DNA of 64,000 bases from Akkermansiaceae bacterium UBA6138. GTDB taxonomy: Bacteria > Verrucomicrobiota > Verrucomicrobiia > Verrucomicrobiales > DEV007. The position numbers were made by a program, and so were the translations under genes. Positions 17,480 to 26,973 of the stretch are shown one piece after another. The notes under the pieces were generated by a model. The model ran no database searches, was not told where the DNA came from, and was given only the letters and a program-made list of their open reading frames with translations. The DNA lies in assembly GCA_002422425.1 (NCBI GenBank), contig DIVG01000029.1, positions 119,802-183,801 of the forward strand, in the 5' to 3' direction. The first letter of the stretch is position 1. Each line of letters opens with the position of its first letter.

Positions 17480-18928
17480 TCAATCGTCGGAATCGGAGGT
17501 TTCGGAATCGGAGCCTTTCTCCGACGATTTTTTCCCATTTTCCTCAAGGCACGCTTCGGACATCCGAGTGAAACGGATCTCATGGACGATACGATCATCG
17601 GCCTTGAGCACTTCAGCGAGGAAGCCTTCAATGACCAGATTTTCCCCGGACTCGGGGATATGGCCGAGCCGGCTGGTGACATACCCTCCCACCGTGCTCA
17701 CGGCGGGATCGTCGAGATCGAGCTCTTCCACCTGATTCGCCAGTTCGTGGAGAGGAAGCCACCCCTCAACGATGAACTCGTCTTCGCTGATCTGCTGGAA
17801 ACCTGTTTCTTCAACATCGAATTCATCAAGGATTTCCCCAACGACCTGGTCAAGAACATCGTCGAGCATAACCAGTCCGATAGAGCCGCCGAACTCGTCA
17901 ACGACAAGCGCCATATGGGCCCGGCGAGCGAGAAAAAGCTGGAGGAGCTGATCGAGGGGAAGATTCTCTGACACCCCGACGAGATCGCGTTTCACCGCGA
18001 AGAGATTCGGCGAATCTTTCTGCATCTCGCGAAGGAGGTCCTTGATGTGGATCAGGCCGAGGGTTTTATCGAGATGACGATCAACGAGGGGAAACCGGGT
18101 ATGCTTGGATTCCAGTGCAATTTCGAGGTTTTCCTTGAAAGTGTGATGCACATCCAGAGCCACAACGTCATTCCTCGGGGTGAGGATGTCCCGCACACTT
18201 AACTCGCTGAGCCCTAGCGCATTAATCAGGATTTCCTGCTCTGTTTCAGTGACTTCGTGGGCACGTCCGGTTTCTTCTACGAGAAGCCTCAGCTCATCGG
18301 CGGTATGGCTGATGTGGCTGTTGTTAACCGGTTCCATTCCGAAAACGCGGCGCAGGATCGTGTTGGAAATCAGGTTGATGGCCCAGACCGGGCCAGCCAC
18401 GACGAGATGAAATGCCTGTAGGGGGCGGCTGCAAAAAATCGTGGTGCCGACCGATCTCCGGAGCCCGAAAGCACGTGGAAGCTTCTCACCGACAACAATG
18501 TGAGCGACAGCAATGAGAAACAAAGCAAAGACAAAAAGGATGAACTGAAGAAGGCCATCATCGATCGGGAGAGCGGCCGGGAGCGGTGCCATCCACTTGA
18601 TCAGGAAGGGGACTCCGAGAGCTCCCAGAAGAAGGCTCGACACGGTGATTCCGAGTTGGCAGACCGAGAGGTAAGTGTCGATGTTCTTTGCAACCAAAAG
18701 GGCAAGGCGGGCACCTCGCCGCTTCTCGTCCACGGCATCCTCCAGCTGGCTCACGTGAACCTTCACAAGGGCAAATTCAGCCGCGACAAAAAGGGCGTTA
18801 AGAAGAACGAGGACTACCAGAAAAGTCACGCCGGCAAGGGGGTGGTTCGGAGCAAGATCAATGACAGCGAGAGGATAAGCGCTCGCCAGGTCAGCCGAAA
18901 GCGGCGGAGAAGGGAATGTCGTCATCAA
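17480..18928 (-). CDS. CNNM/HlyC-type transporter-associated CBS protein
   Basis: A 482-residue member of the HlyC/CorC (UPF0053, CNNM) family of inner-membrane proteins linked to magnesium or sodium transport. The DUF21 membrane domain occupies residues about 30-200 (LVVLVLLNALFVAAEFALVKV; SVCQLGITVSSLLLG; HIVVGEKLPR). Two CBS motifs follow (DILTPRNDVVALDV; KTLGLIHIKDLL), then the CorC/HlyC C-terminal domain (VDEFGGSIGLVMLDDVLDQVVGEI). The tail is a Ser/Asp/Glu/Lys-rich extension. Start is the first of two adjacent ATGs. The 180 bp between this gene and the downstream membrane protein show nothing recognisable. Confidence 0.93.
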   Translation of the reverse strand: MMTTFPSPPLSADLASAYPLAVIDLAPNHPLAGVTFLVVLVLLNALFVAAEFALVKVHVSQLEDAVDEKRRGARLALLVAKNIDTYLSVCQLGITVSSLLLGALGVPFLIKWMAPLPAALPIDDGLLQFILFVFALFLIAVAHIVVGEKLPRAFGLRRSVGTTIFCSRPLQAFHLVVAGPVWAINLISNTILRRVFGMEPVNNSHISHTADELRLLVEETGRAHEVTETEQEILINALGLSELSVRDILTPRNDVVALDVHHTFKENLEIALESKHTRFPLVDRHLDKTLGLIHIKDLLREMQKDSPNLFAVKRDLVGVSENLPLDQLLQLFLARRAHMALVVDEFGGSIGLVMLDDVLDQVVGEILDEFDVEETGFQQISEDEFIVEGWLPLHELANQVEELDLDDPAVSTVGGYVTSRLGHIPESGENLVIEGFLAEVLKADDRIVHEIRFTRMSEACLEENGKKSSEKGSDSETSDSDD

Positions 18929-19434
18929 GGGTTCTTTGAGAACCGGCCGGGCAAGGCACCTTCGTACCGATCCTGCCCCTGACCGAAAAGTAAGCGCTCA
19001 TCTTACAGTGACCGCCGGAATTGACCAGAGAAAATTCCATCACCAGGCCGCGCAGGCAGGGTCATTCGCGGGAGGGACAGCGGAGAAGGGCGGCGAGGTC
19101 CCGCATTTTGCCACTTTTATTTTACATTACATATATTGTAAGAAGTTATAAAATGCTGGCGGGCCCGGCTTTATCTATGGAACCCGCACGCTGCGACGTT
19201 TAAATAAACGGATCAGCCCAGGAACACTGGCTGCGGCTCGTGAATTTGTCCCCTTGTTCCAGAAGCACCCGTTCCACCTGGAATGTTCCGATGAAAAGGT
19301 TTTACCTTCCCTCGAATAATCAGGCAGCCGAAGATGTCGCCGAACCCCGGAGTTTTTCCAAATCATCGGAAATGGCGTTTGCTCGCAAAAAGGCTTCGCT
19401 TACTTTAAAAAAACTCCTATCTGCAAAATCTCTC
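18929..19434. other. Long intergenic/leader region before the BamD-like gene
   Basis: About 500 bp between the divergent CBS protein and the BamD-like gene. It contains an AT-rich tract at about 19108-19155 with a candidate promoter (annotated separately). The rest could be a long leader, or coding if the BamD-like protein starts at ATG 19291 or 19372. No RNA gene or known riboswitch was recognised. Confidence 0.5.
19108..19137 (+). promoter_or_regulatory. Candidate sigma70-like promoter
   Basis: TTGCCA at 19108-19113 and TATATT at 19132-19137 with an 18-bp spacer, inside the only AT-rich stretch of the region. It would drive the BamD-like/lptE/rsmI group with a long leader. Confidence 0.45.
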
Positions 19435-20511
19435 ATGACTCGCGAATTGCGTTACCTCCTTTTCGGCCTGCTCGCCTTCTCGATGAGCCCCGGCACCTCA
19501 CACGCATTTCTCGGCGGGCTCATGAAGCGCGGTGAAGAAAAAAAAGTGCTTAGCGCCGACGAGCTATCTTCGCAGCAAGGCAGTGCCGAGGCACAAATGG
19601 CCAAAGCACAGGCCTATGAGAGCAGCGGAAAGACTCGCCAGGCTCGCGATGCCTATAAATCGATCAGTCGCAGCTATTCCAGGACGGACGCCGGAACTCA
19701 GGCGAAGTTCGATTACGCCCGCCTGTTGGAGGCGACCGGTGATCAGCGCGGTGCTTTCGATGAATACCAGGCGCTCATCACGAACTTCCGGAACACGCCG
19801 AATTTTACTGAAGCGGTAAAGCGCCAGTTCGAGATCGCCGAGTCCCTGCGGACGTCGAACAAAAAAGGCTTTCTGGGCGTAGGAGCGCCCGTCCAGCCGT
19901 CAAAACTCATCGAAATGTTCGAGAAGATCAGCGCGAGCGCCCCCTTTACAGACTATGCGCCCAAATCGCTCCTCAACGTTGGTTACGTCCGAACCAAGGT
20001 CGGCGAAACTGCCGAGGCAATTACGGCATTTCAGTCGGTTGTCGACAAGTATGCCGCCACCGAATACGCCAAAGAAGCGCAATATCAGATTTTCAAGCTT
20101 CGCGGAGTGAAGGCGGAAAGATCCAACAGCCCGGTCGAGGATCGCGCCCAGGTTGAGGCGGGTCTTGATTTTGTGAATCAGAACCCGGAAGACCAGCGTG
20201 CCTCAGAGATCAAATCCAATCTTCAGAGTATCGAAGAGCGCTCCATGGAAAAACTCTACAATACGGGAGTCTTTTATGAAAAAAGCGGAAAACCCGATTC
20301 CGCACGAATTTACTTCCGCGAAGTCGTGAAAAACCCCTCTACTTCATGGGCGTCGAAGGCACAGGAGCGGCTCCATGCGCTCGATAATATGCCCGAATCC
20401 GTTGAAAAAAAGGCGGGTGTTTTCGGGCCGAATCCGTTGAAGAAAGACAAGGTTGAGATGCGGACATCGGGTGACGAAGTAATCCCCCTCCCCGCCCCGG
20501 CGCCCAATTGA
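19435..20511 (+). CDS. TPR outer-membrane assembly protein, BamD-like
   Basis: 358 residues from ATG 19435, chosen because it gives a signal peptide (LRYLLFGLLAFSMSPGTSHA). The frame is open to 19240 with ATGs at 19291 and 19372, so a longer form cannot be excluded. The mature part consists of tetratricopeptide-like repeats (QMAKAQAYESSGKTRQARDAYK in pieces: AQAYESSGKTRQA, AKFDYARLLEATGD, GVFYEKSGKPDSARIYF), the pattern of BamD/YfiO and YbgF-type proteins. No lipobox Cys is present, unlike classical BamD. The neighbouring lptE supports a role in outer-membrane biogenesis. Function is inferred from fold and context. Confidence 0.75.
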   Translation: MTRELRYLLFGLLAFSMSPGTSHAFLGGLMKRGEEKKVLSADELSSQQGSAEAQMAKAQAYESSGKTRQARDAYKSISRSYSRTDAGTQAKFDYARLLEATGDQRGAFDEYQALITNFRNTPNFTEAVKRQFEIAESLRTSNKKGFLGVGAPVQPSKLIEMFEKISASAPFTDYAPKSLLNVGYVRTKVGETAEAITAFQSVVDKYAATEYAKEAQYQIFKLRGVKAERSNSPVEDRAQVEAGLDFVNQNPEDQRASEIKSNLQSIEERSMEKLYNTGVFYEKSGKPDSARIYFREVVKNPSTSWASKAQERLHALDNMPESVEKKAGVFGPNPLKKDKVEMRTSGDEVIPLPAPAPN

Positions 20512-20657
20512 CCCCGCCCGGCAGGGCGATACGAAAGATTTCCTTTGCAGGAGGAGGCTCTTATGGCTTGTTTTTTAAACATTCCCGCCTACTATCCGGA
20601 GGAATGGATCCCTTCCCGGGCTTCCCGTCGGCTCGCCCGCCTCACTGATTTTTCCCA

Positions 20658-21254
20658 ATGAAGTTCCCGATTCTTCTCCTTATCGCCACCAGCGCCGCCG
20701 TCCTGCTCTTCTCCGGATGTGCAGGCTACCAACTCGGTGAAGTGAAGCCTTCCATCTACCGGGATATCGAGAAACTCCACGTCCCCCCCTTTAAGAATCT
20801 CACTCTGGAACCACGGCTCTCCAGCCTTCTCACCAATGCTGTCCTTTCCAAGTTACAGGCGGACGGGACTTACAAGGTGACAAGCCGCGCGAATTGCGAC
20901 GCTGTCCTGGTGGGGGAAATAAGTCAGGTGAAAAAACAGCAGCTGCGCGCCGACCGGACGGATACCCTCAAGTCGCGCGAACTCAATCTCTACCTGATTG
21001 TGGATTTTCATCTGCAGGATCCCAGAACCGGTGCCCGCATCGGCGAACGTTCCGCCCGCGGCGCTCTTGAAGTCCCGGCGGACGACAAGGTCGGCACCGA
21101 AGAAGAACTCATCAGTGCTCGTCAGGGCCGTGTCGTCGGGGAGACAATCCAGTTTATCGACCCGGGTTTTCAGGTCAGCGAGCGTAATGCGATTTCGCTG
21201 GCAGCCCGAGATCTTGCCGACAAACTCGTCTCCCAGCTAGCGAACGGCTGGTAG
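20658..21254 (+). CDS. lptE: LPS-assembly lipoprotein LptE
   Basis: 198 residues with a lipoprotein signal peptide ending in the lipobox LFSGC. The mature start GYQLG and the segment HVPPFKNLTLEPRLSSLLTNAV are typical of LptE (DUF400/LptE family), the lipoprotein that plugs the LptD translocon in the outer membrane and delivers LPS to the surface. The rest is an alpha/beta fold with two long helices (SAVLSKLQADG region and the C-terminal AARDLADKLVSQLANGW). It lies 146 bp after the BamD-like gene and 15 bp before rsmI. Presence of LptE and LptF/G-type proteins implies a conventional LPS-bearing outer membrane. Confidence 0.88.
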   Translation: MKFPILLLIATSAAVLLFSGCAGYQLGEVKPSIYRDIEKLHVPPFKNLTLEPRLSSLLTNAVLSKLQADGTYKVTSRANCDAVLVGEISQVKKQQLRADRTDTLKSRELNLYLIVDFHLQDPRTGARIGERSARGALEVPADDKVGTEEELISARQGRVVGETIQFIDPGFQVSERNAISLAARDLADKLVSQLANGW

Positions 21255-21269
21255 TTCTTCTTCCGCTAT

Positions 21270-22010
21270 TTGAAGCGTCAGAGATCATTCCCCTTGAATC
21301 CGCTCCAAAGTCAAGGGCTGGTCCAATTGATCGGGACGCCGATCGGTAACCTGGGTGACATCACGTTTCGGGCGGTCGAGTCGATCAGGGCGGCACACGT
21401 TGTGGCTTGCGAAGATACGCGGCACTCTCACCGGCTCCTGAGCCATCTTGGAATCTCCGGAAAAGAGCTTGTCGCTCTTCACGAGCATAACGAACAGCAT
21501 CGGGCCGCGTCGCTCGTCGATCGAGCCTTGAACGGTGAGCGGATCGCCTTTTTGTCCGACGCCGGCACCCCGACGATTTCGGACCCCGGTTACCGTCTTG
21601 TCAATGCCTGCCATGAAGCAGGAGTCCGGGTCGAGGTGATTCCCGGCCCCTCCGCCGTGATTACTGCCCTTGCGGGATCCGGTCTGCCGACCGATGCTTT
21701 CTATTTTGGCGGGTTTCTCGCGGTCAAATCGGGCCGCAAAGCCCGCGAGATCGCGGAGGCCCTTGCGAAACGCGAAACGAGCATCTTCTTCGAATCCCCG
21801 CATCGGCTCACCAGAACCCTTGCCGCCATTTCAACGCTCGACCCCCATCGCGAGATTTGTGTGGCGCGCGAACTGACCAAAAAATTTGAGTCCTATCATC
21901 GCGGAACCGCTTCGGAGCTGCTCGACTATTTCACCGCTCACCCGGGAAAAGGTGAAATCACCCTGCTTATTCGAGGCGAAGGGAAACGCCGCAGCTCCCC
22001 GTCCGACTGA
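21270..22010 (+). CDS. rsmI: 16S rRNA (cytidine1402-2'-O)-methyltransferase RsmI
   Basis: 246 residues of the tetrapyrrole-methylase-fold family RsmI, which methylates the ribose of C1402 in 16S rRNA using SAM. Family motifs in order: LIGTPIGNLGDITFRAVESI, ACEDTRHSHRLLSHLGI, LHEHNE, ALLSDAGTPTISDPGYRLV (here IAFLSDAGTP and SDPGYRLV), PGPSAVITALAGSGLPTD, FFESPHRL and CVARELTKKFE. The start is TTG 21270 or TTG 21294; neither has a convincing ribosome-binding site. It follows lptE by 15 bp. The C-terminal extension seen in some homologues is absent. Confidence 0.95.
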   Translation: MKRQRSFPLNPLQSQGLVQLIGTPIGNLGDITFRAVESIRAAHVVACEDTRHSHRLLSHLGISGKELVALHEHNEQHRAASLVDRALNGERIAFLSDAGTPTISDPGYRLVNACHEAGVRVEVIPGPSAVITALAGSGLPTDAFYFGGFLAVKSGRKAREIAEALAKRETSIFFESPHRLTRTLAAISTLDPHREICVARELTKKFESYHRGTASELLDYFTAHPGKGEITLLIRGEGKRRSSPSD

Positions 22011-22653
22011 GCCCCACCCGTAAGAGGATCACTTCGGCGACAGTCCTCCCCCCTCTGCGCTCCGACCCCTACCCCTCTCCCGCTGAGGGCTCTTTTTCCT
22101 TACTCCATTACGGCTGATGCGGAGCATCCCCGTGCGGCGAGCTCATGTTTCGAAGGGTTCGACGGTGTGATAGATCGTTCCGACCAGCCCGGGTGGCGGG
22201 GCCGCCGCGACAAAGGGTCACGGCGAATCTCACGGCGCTTGCTTTTGTCATATCGCTGCTGAAGAACCCATTCATCCGTGCGAGCCGTTTCCCCTTCGGG
22301 GAGGCGGTCGGCGAATAAGGGAGCCCGGCCGGCAATCATCTCAAAGTTGGGTATCGAATAGTAAATAGCCATCTGTTTTTCGGCGTCGCCCCTTTCTCCT
22401 TGCGCCCACTCCGAAACCGGGATTCCATCGACCCGTTTTTCAGGGGGGTTTGGAAGAGCCCCCGGCATGGAACCGGAGTGATGCCTCCGTGAAGTAGGCG
22501 GGCACCGTCTAATGCCAAGACTAAATTAATATAATTTTAATAATTAATCAAATTTTTTATAAAGTTTTAGAATGGGAATTGGATTGTCTAATGAAAAAGC
22601 TGCGAGAATCTGAAATACCCCCCCGCCGGGGGCTCCGGCCTACTGATTTTCTC
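22011..22653. other. Intergenic region before panB
   Basis: About 640 bp. The first 500 bp are GC-rich with a possible 122-codon minus-strand reading (22100-22468) that has no recognisable domain and is not called. The last part (about 22520-22570) is a sharply AT-rich island holding a candidate promoter. No RNA gene was recognised. The GC-rich part could be a dispersed repeat or gene remnant. Confidence 0.5.
22535..22563 (+). promoter_or_regulatory. Candidate panB promoter in an AT island
   Basis: TATAAA at 22558-22563 with a poor -35 (TTTTAA, 22535-22540) at 17-bp spacing, within about 50 bp that are almost pure A/T. An UP-element-like activation by the AT tract is plausible. Confidence 0.4.
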
Positions 22654-23412
22654 ATGCATTCCCCCACCCACCCCTCACTCCTGACCCGTCTTCGCGAACC
22701 GGTGTCCGCCATTACTGCCTACGATTACCCCTCGGCGCGACTCTGCGATGAAGCAGGCATCCAGCTCGTCCTTGTCGGTGACTCGGTGGGTATGGTTGTC
22801 GCGGGAGGCGAAGACACGACGGGGGTCACCCTTGATCAGATGGCTTATCACACCGAGATGGTGCGCCGCGGAGTGAAACGCGCCATCGTTGTTTCGGATC
22901 TGCCGATTCATTCCTATCGTGATCCCGACGAAGCGCTGGCGAGCAGTCGCCGTCTCGTCGCAGCGGGTGCCGATGCGGTGAAGCTTGAGGGTGGCTTCGG
23001 GCAGATCGAAAAAGTAAAAGCGATCACCTCGGCCGGCATTTCCCTCTGTGCCCACCTTGGCATGCTGCCCCAGCGGGTGCGGGAAGAAGGCGGTTACAAG
23101 AAAAAAGGGAAGACCGATCTTGAGGCCAAAACACTTGTCGAGGCGGCCCTGGCGCTGGAGGAAGCCGGTGCCTTTGCTATCGTCCTGGAAAGCGTCGTGG
23201 CCACGGTCGCGGCAGAGATCACCCGAACGCTTTCGATTCCGACCATAGGGATAGGCTCGGGCTGGGAATGTTCGGGGCAGATACGCGTTCTGCACGACGT
23301 CACCGGAGCCTACCCCTGGTTTGTCCCTCCCTTTGCCAACGTGCATGGTGACGTGGCGGGTGAGACGCGCCGTGCTCTGACCGCCTATCTCAGGGAAATC
23401 GACCGGCCATGA
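22654..23412 (+). CDS. panB: 3-methyl-2-oxobutanoate hydroxymethyltransferase PanB
   Basis: 252 residues from ATG 22654, the start that matches the usual spacing before the conserved ITAYDYPSARL; earlier in-frame TTG 22579 and ATG 22591 would add an atypical leader. PanB makes ketopantoate from 2-oxoisovalerate and methylene-THF, the first committed step to pantothenate and CoA. Motifs: VLVGDSVGMVV (metal-binding Asp), TLDQMAYHTEMVRRG, VKLEGG, CAHLGMLPQ, FAIVLESV, IPTIGIGSG and DVTGAYPWF. Length matches the family (about 264 in E. coli). It is monocistronic: panC and panD are not in the window. Confidence 0.95.
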   Translation: MHSPTHPSLLTRLREPVSAITAYDYPSARLCDEAGIQLVLVGDSVGMVVAGGEDTTGVTLDQMAYHTEMVRRGVKRAIVVSDLPIHSYRDPDEALASSRRLVAAGADAVKLEGGFGQIEKVKAITSAGISLCAHLGMLPQRVREEGGYKKKGKTDLEAKTLVEAALALEEAGAFAIVLESVVATVAAEITRTLSIPTIGIGSGWECSGQIRVLHDVTGAYPWFVPPFANVHGDVAGETRRALTAYLREIDRP

Positions 23413-23784
23413 AAAGAGATTCGACAATCGCTTCTCTTTCGTTTCGTTTACCCGGCCTTGGCTGAAGCCCCTCTGGAGTCAAAAAAACACTTGCATGGGC
23501 GACCAGAGCGCTCCACACTTGAACGTCTCTGAACGCTTCCAGATCGGGAGTTCGCGCCATTTGCCTCCCATCTGTCCGGCGCGAGGTTTCTCTCCTTCAG
23601 ATTAAGGGACAGGTGATAACCGAACGTCAGGCTGACTACCCGGAATCGCCCCGAGAGTTCGGATTTACGAGCTTTCGACAAACTGAAATCCCCCAGCCAC
23701 CGTTTCCTCCATCCGGGGAGACTCTGGTGCCCCCTTTTCCAGTCGAATCAGAACTTCTCCGCACCGGTCCACTTTCGTATTTTC
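23413..23784. other. Intergenic region upstream of rho
   Basis: 370 bp with short frames on both strands that carry no recognisable domain. A weak AT-type hairpin (arms AAAGAGA and TCTCTTT, 23413-23439) directly after the panB stop could end its transcript. The remainder is probably the rho leader; Rho genes are often autoregulated in the leader, but no specific element could be identified. Confidence 0.45.
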
Positions 23785-25716
23785 ATGAGCGATTCCGCCC
23801 CTTTAGAAGACTCCCGCGCCGCCGATTCACCCTCCCCCGCTGACGGGGGCGCCAACGACTCTTCCAAATTCCCCCCGGCAAAAAAACCAAGGGCGGGGAA
23901 AGCCGCCGCATTGGCAGCCGATGGCGAGACGACGCCAACGTCGCCCCGCAAGCCGAGATCCACCAAATCGGTAAGGGTCGAAAAGACGGAACGGGTGGAC
24001 AAAAAATCAGCTTCAGCCGCCTCGCGCGACGAATCAGCCCGCGATGATCTGCCTCTCCTTTCCGGCTCTGTCCCTCCGCCTTCCGCTGCCGGCAGTGAGG
24101 TCGCCGCGCCCGGAGACAGTAAACCGCCCGCGAACCGCGAAAGGGATGAATCCGACGGGAGTTCGGCGCATCAAGAGCCATCTCGCGAGCGCGTCGAAAG
24201 TGAGCGCTCCGACCGTCCCGTTGACGGCACCGAAGGCCGTCCCCGTCGTAACCGAGGGCCGCGGCAACGTCGGCGCAAGGGTAATCGCGAGTCACCGGGG
24301 GGCGATGCCCACCAGCGTCGTGACGGTCAGGGATCATCCCGCGAAGGTCGGGAAAAAAATCGTTCCCGCGAAAGTGCCCCGAATGGCAATCGTGCCGACG
24401 AGCGCCGCGACGAGGCGGACGATGATCATGATCGCGATCCCCGTGAAGTGATCGGCGGAGCGGACAGCGGAGATCACAATGGCACAGACGAGGGCGAAGG
24501 GGACGGACGTCACCAGAACAAGACGCGCAAGCAGCGCTATCTTGAACGCAAGGAAAAAGAGCGTGCCCGTGAAGCGGCTGCTCTGGATGCCTCTCCCGCA
24601 GTCGAATCCGAAGGCATTGTCGAGATATCCCCGAAAGGCTTCGGATTCCTTCGGGAGAAAATACGCGGCTTCCAACAGTCGCCGAAGGATGTCTTCATCA
24701 CCCCTGAAGTGGTTCGCCTTTACGGCTTGCGAGACGGCCTCATGGTGCGCTGCCTCTCCAAACAGGGAATTCGTGGTCCACAATTGATCGATCTGCTGGC
24801 GATTAATGACCGCCCGCCGGAAGAGTGCGCCAAACTTCCCTACTTTGAGGAACTCACCGCCATCAATCCCAACAAGAAGCTGACTCTTGAGACCCAGTCA
24901 ACCCGCGCTACGACCCGGGTGATTGACCTGATGGCTCCGATCGGACGAGGCCAGCGCGGCCTCATTGTTGCCCCTCCGCGCACCGGTAAGACAACACTGC
25001 TTCACCATATCGCCGAAGGGATCCTGCACAATTACGAAGACGAGATCCACCTCATGGTCCTGCTCGTCGATGAACGACCTGAAGAAGTGACCGACTTCGA
25101 ACGTTCCTTTCCCAACGTCGAAGTTTTCTCCAGTTCAAATGACAGCGAGGCGAAGGACCATACCCGCATTGCGCTTCTCGCAACCGAGAGGGCTAAGCGC
25201 CTCGTCGAAGGCGGGCGTCATGTGGTCATGCTGATGGACTCCATCACCCGGCTTGCCCGCGCCTTCAACAGCCAGATGCGCGGCGGAAAGCGCGGCACCG
25301 CCAGCGGCGGCCTCATCGTGGGAGCTCTCGAAGTGCCCCGCCGTATTTTCGCGGCCGCTCGCAACACCCGCGAAGCGGGGTCACTCACGATCATCGCGAC
25401 CGCTCTCGTGCAGACGAACAGCAAGGCCGACGAAGCCATTTTCCAGGAGTTCAAAGGCACTGGCAACATGGAACTCGTCCTCGATCGCCAGATCGCCCAG
25501 AATTACGTCTACCCCGCCGTCGACATCAATAAATCAGGAACACGCCGGGAGGAGTTGCTCCTTCCGCCCCATGTCCTCGAGAAGATCTATGTGATCCGCC
25601 GCGGGCTGAGTGGTTATAAGCAGGTCGATGCGATGGAGTGGCTCCTCAAGTGCATGCAGAGATACCCCTCGAATGCGCAAATGCTGATGGATATCAAGAC
25701 CACTGCACTCTCCTGA
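23785..25716 (+). CDS. rho: Transcription termination factor Rho with long N-terminal extension
   Basis: 643 residues, about 220 longer than E. coli Rho. Residues 1-265 are low complexity, very rich in Arg, Glu, Asp, Ser and Gly, and probably disordered. The primary RNA-binding cold-shock-like domain follows (GIVEISPKGFGFLR, DVFITPEVVRLYGL). The hexameric ATPase has Walker A PPRTGKTT (K402), DERPEEVTDFERSF, Walker B VVMLMDSITRLARA, the Q-loop region SGGLIVGALEVPRRIFAAARN, and the R-loop/GTGNMELVLDR segment. Extensions of this kind occur in Actinobacteria and some other phyla and often bind RNA. Start ATG 23785 is the first in the frame with a plausible context. Confidence 0.97.
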   Translation: MSDSAPLEDSRAADSPSPADGGANDSSKFPPAKKPRAGKAAALAADGETTPTSPRKPRSTKSVRVEKTERVDKKSASAASRDESARDDLPLLSGSVPPPSAAGSEVAAPGDSKPPANRERDESDGSSAHQEPSRERVESERSDRPVDGTEGRPRRNRGPRQRRRKGNRESPGGDAHQRRDGQGSSREGREKNRSRESAPNGNRADERRDEADDDHDRDPREVIGGADSGDHNGTDEGEGDGRHQNKTRKQRYLERKEKERAREAAALDASPAVESEGIVEISPKGFGFLREKIRGFQQSPKDVFITPEVVRLYGLRDGLMVRCLSKQGIRGPQLIDLLAINDRPPEECAKLPYFEELTAINPNKKLTLETQSTRATTRVIDLMAPIGRGQRGLIVAPPRTGKTTLLHHIAEGILHNYEDEIHLMVLLVDERPEEVTDFERSFPNVEVFSSSNDSEAKDHTRIALLATERAKRLVEGGRHVVMLMDSITRLARAFNSQMRGGKRGTASGGLIVGALEVPRRIFAAARNTREAGSLTIIATALVQTNSKADEAIFQEFKGTGNMELVLDRQIAQNYVYPAVDINKSGTRREELLLPPHVLEKIYVIRRGLSGYKQVDAMEWLLKCMQRYPSNAQMLMDIKTTALS

Positions 25717-25763
25717 AATGATAGCGGTTGACGCGGAGCGGCTTCTTTGCTACTCCCGAGGGC

Positions 25764-26954
25764 ATGAGCAAGCACGTTGAAGTGACCCGCAGGCGTCTGG
25801 GTAGCCGCGGCAGAGACTCCCTCGGAGGGGCCTTCGCCGGGTTGATCCTCTTGGCCGTCGCCGTCGTTATCCTCTTCTGGAACGAAGGCCGGGCGGTGAA
25901 GCGGGCCGAAGATCTCAACGAGGGTGCCGGTTCCGTGGTCTCGGTATCCTCCGACAAGGTGGATCCTGCGATGGACGGCAAACTCGTTCATCTCAGCGGG
26001 GAAACAAAAACTCCCGGGATGCTTAAGGATACTGTTTTCGGCATTGCTGCCACCGCGATCAAACTCATCCGCGAGGTCGAAATGTATCAATGGGTCGAGG
26101 TCGAAAAGACGGAAGAAAAGACCAGCGTGGGCGGTAGCAGTGAAACGACCACGACTTACACCTATCAGAGGGAATGGCGAAACAATCTCGTCGATTCCGG
26201 TCAATTTAAAATCATCCCGGGGCATGAGAATCCCCGCGAGATGAAATTCCAGTCCAACACTCTCACGGCCGAGGGAGTGACGATGGGAGCCTTTGAACTT
26301 CCCGCTTTCCTTGTTTCGCAGATTGGCGGGTCAACCCCCCTCTCAGTCGAGAGTCTCGACAACGCGTCCGCTGATATAAAAGCCTCCGCTCGCCTGCACA
26401 ATGGCGGCGTTTACCTGGGGGCCAATCCCAATTCACCCACCGTGGGAGACCTGCGAGTCTCATTCCTCTCCGTCCCTACCGGCCCCATCAGTGTGGTGGC
26501 CCAACAGGCGGGCAAAAGTTTCGTCAGTCTCCGCACCGCCTCGGGTGGCGAACTCACCCTTCTCGAGAATGGCATCGTCAGCGCGGAGGACATGTTCCGC
26601 CTCGCGCACAAGCGGAACAACTTCCTCACCTGGGCGATCCGGGTGGGAGGATTTTTTCTGCTCTCAATCGGATTTGGCATGCTCCTGCGGCCCATCGCCG
26701 TGCTCGCGAGCATCCTCCCTTTCCTTGGTCGCATCGTCGGCACGGGGACAACGATCATCGCTTTTCTCCTCGCTGGCATTCTCTGGACGACGACCGTCGC
26801 AGTGGCCTGGATTTTCTACCGCCCCCTCGTGGGCATCGCGATCCTCGTGATCACGGCTGTGCTCATCGCGATGGCGGTGAAACGGCTTCGCGTTCCAGCA
26901 CAGGCAGCGACGGTCGGGGCCCCGCCTCTGGACGAGCCACCTTCCCTTTCCTGA
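25764..26954 (+). CDS. TMEM43-family membrane protein
   Basis: 396 residues from ATG 25764, preceded by GAGGG at short spacing; a TTG at 25728 is less likely. One N-terminal membrane helix (FAGLILLAVAVVILFWNEGRAVK) contains the WNEGRA signature of the TMEM43 (LUMA) family. A long soluble region with the conserved QWVE and YTYQREW motifs follows, then three or four C-terminal helices (about 300-380). Bacterial TMEM43 proteins have no established function. The gene follows rho by 47 bp and precedes the DUF4112 gene by 19 bp, so the last two probably form a unit. Confidence 0.85.
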   Translation: MSKHVEVTRRRLGSRGRDSLGGAFAGLILLAVAVVILFWNEGRAVKRAEDLNEGAGSVVSVSSDKVDPAMDGKLVHLSGETKTPGMLKDTVFGIAATAIKLIREVEMYQWVEVEKTEEKTSVGGSSETTTTYTYQREWRNNLVDSGQFKIIPGHENPREMKFQSNTLTAEGVTMGAFELPAFLVSQIGGSTPLSVESLDNASADIKASARLHNGGVYLGANPNSPTVGDLRVSFLSVPTGPISVVAQQAGKSFVSLRTASGGELTLLENGIVSAEDMFRLAHKRNNFLTWAIRVGGFFLLSIGFGMLLRPIAVLASILPFLGRIVGTGTTIIAFLLAGILWTTTVAVAWIFYRPLVGIAILVITAVLIAMAVKRLRVPAQAATVGAPPLDEPPSLS

Positions 26955-26973
26955 GCAGCTCGCCCGCCGGTTC

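Noticed and set aside
22100..22468. 122-codon minus-strand frame before panB
   Set aside because: No recognisable domain, no ribosome-binding site and high Arg/Pro; may be a repeat remnant, so it is described as intergenic.
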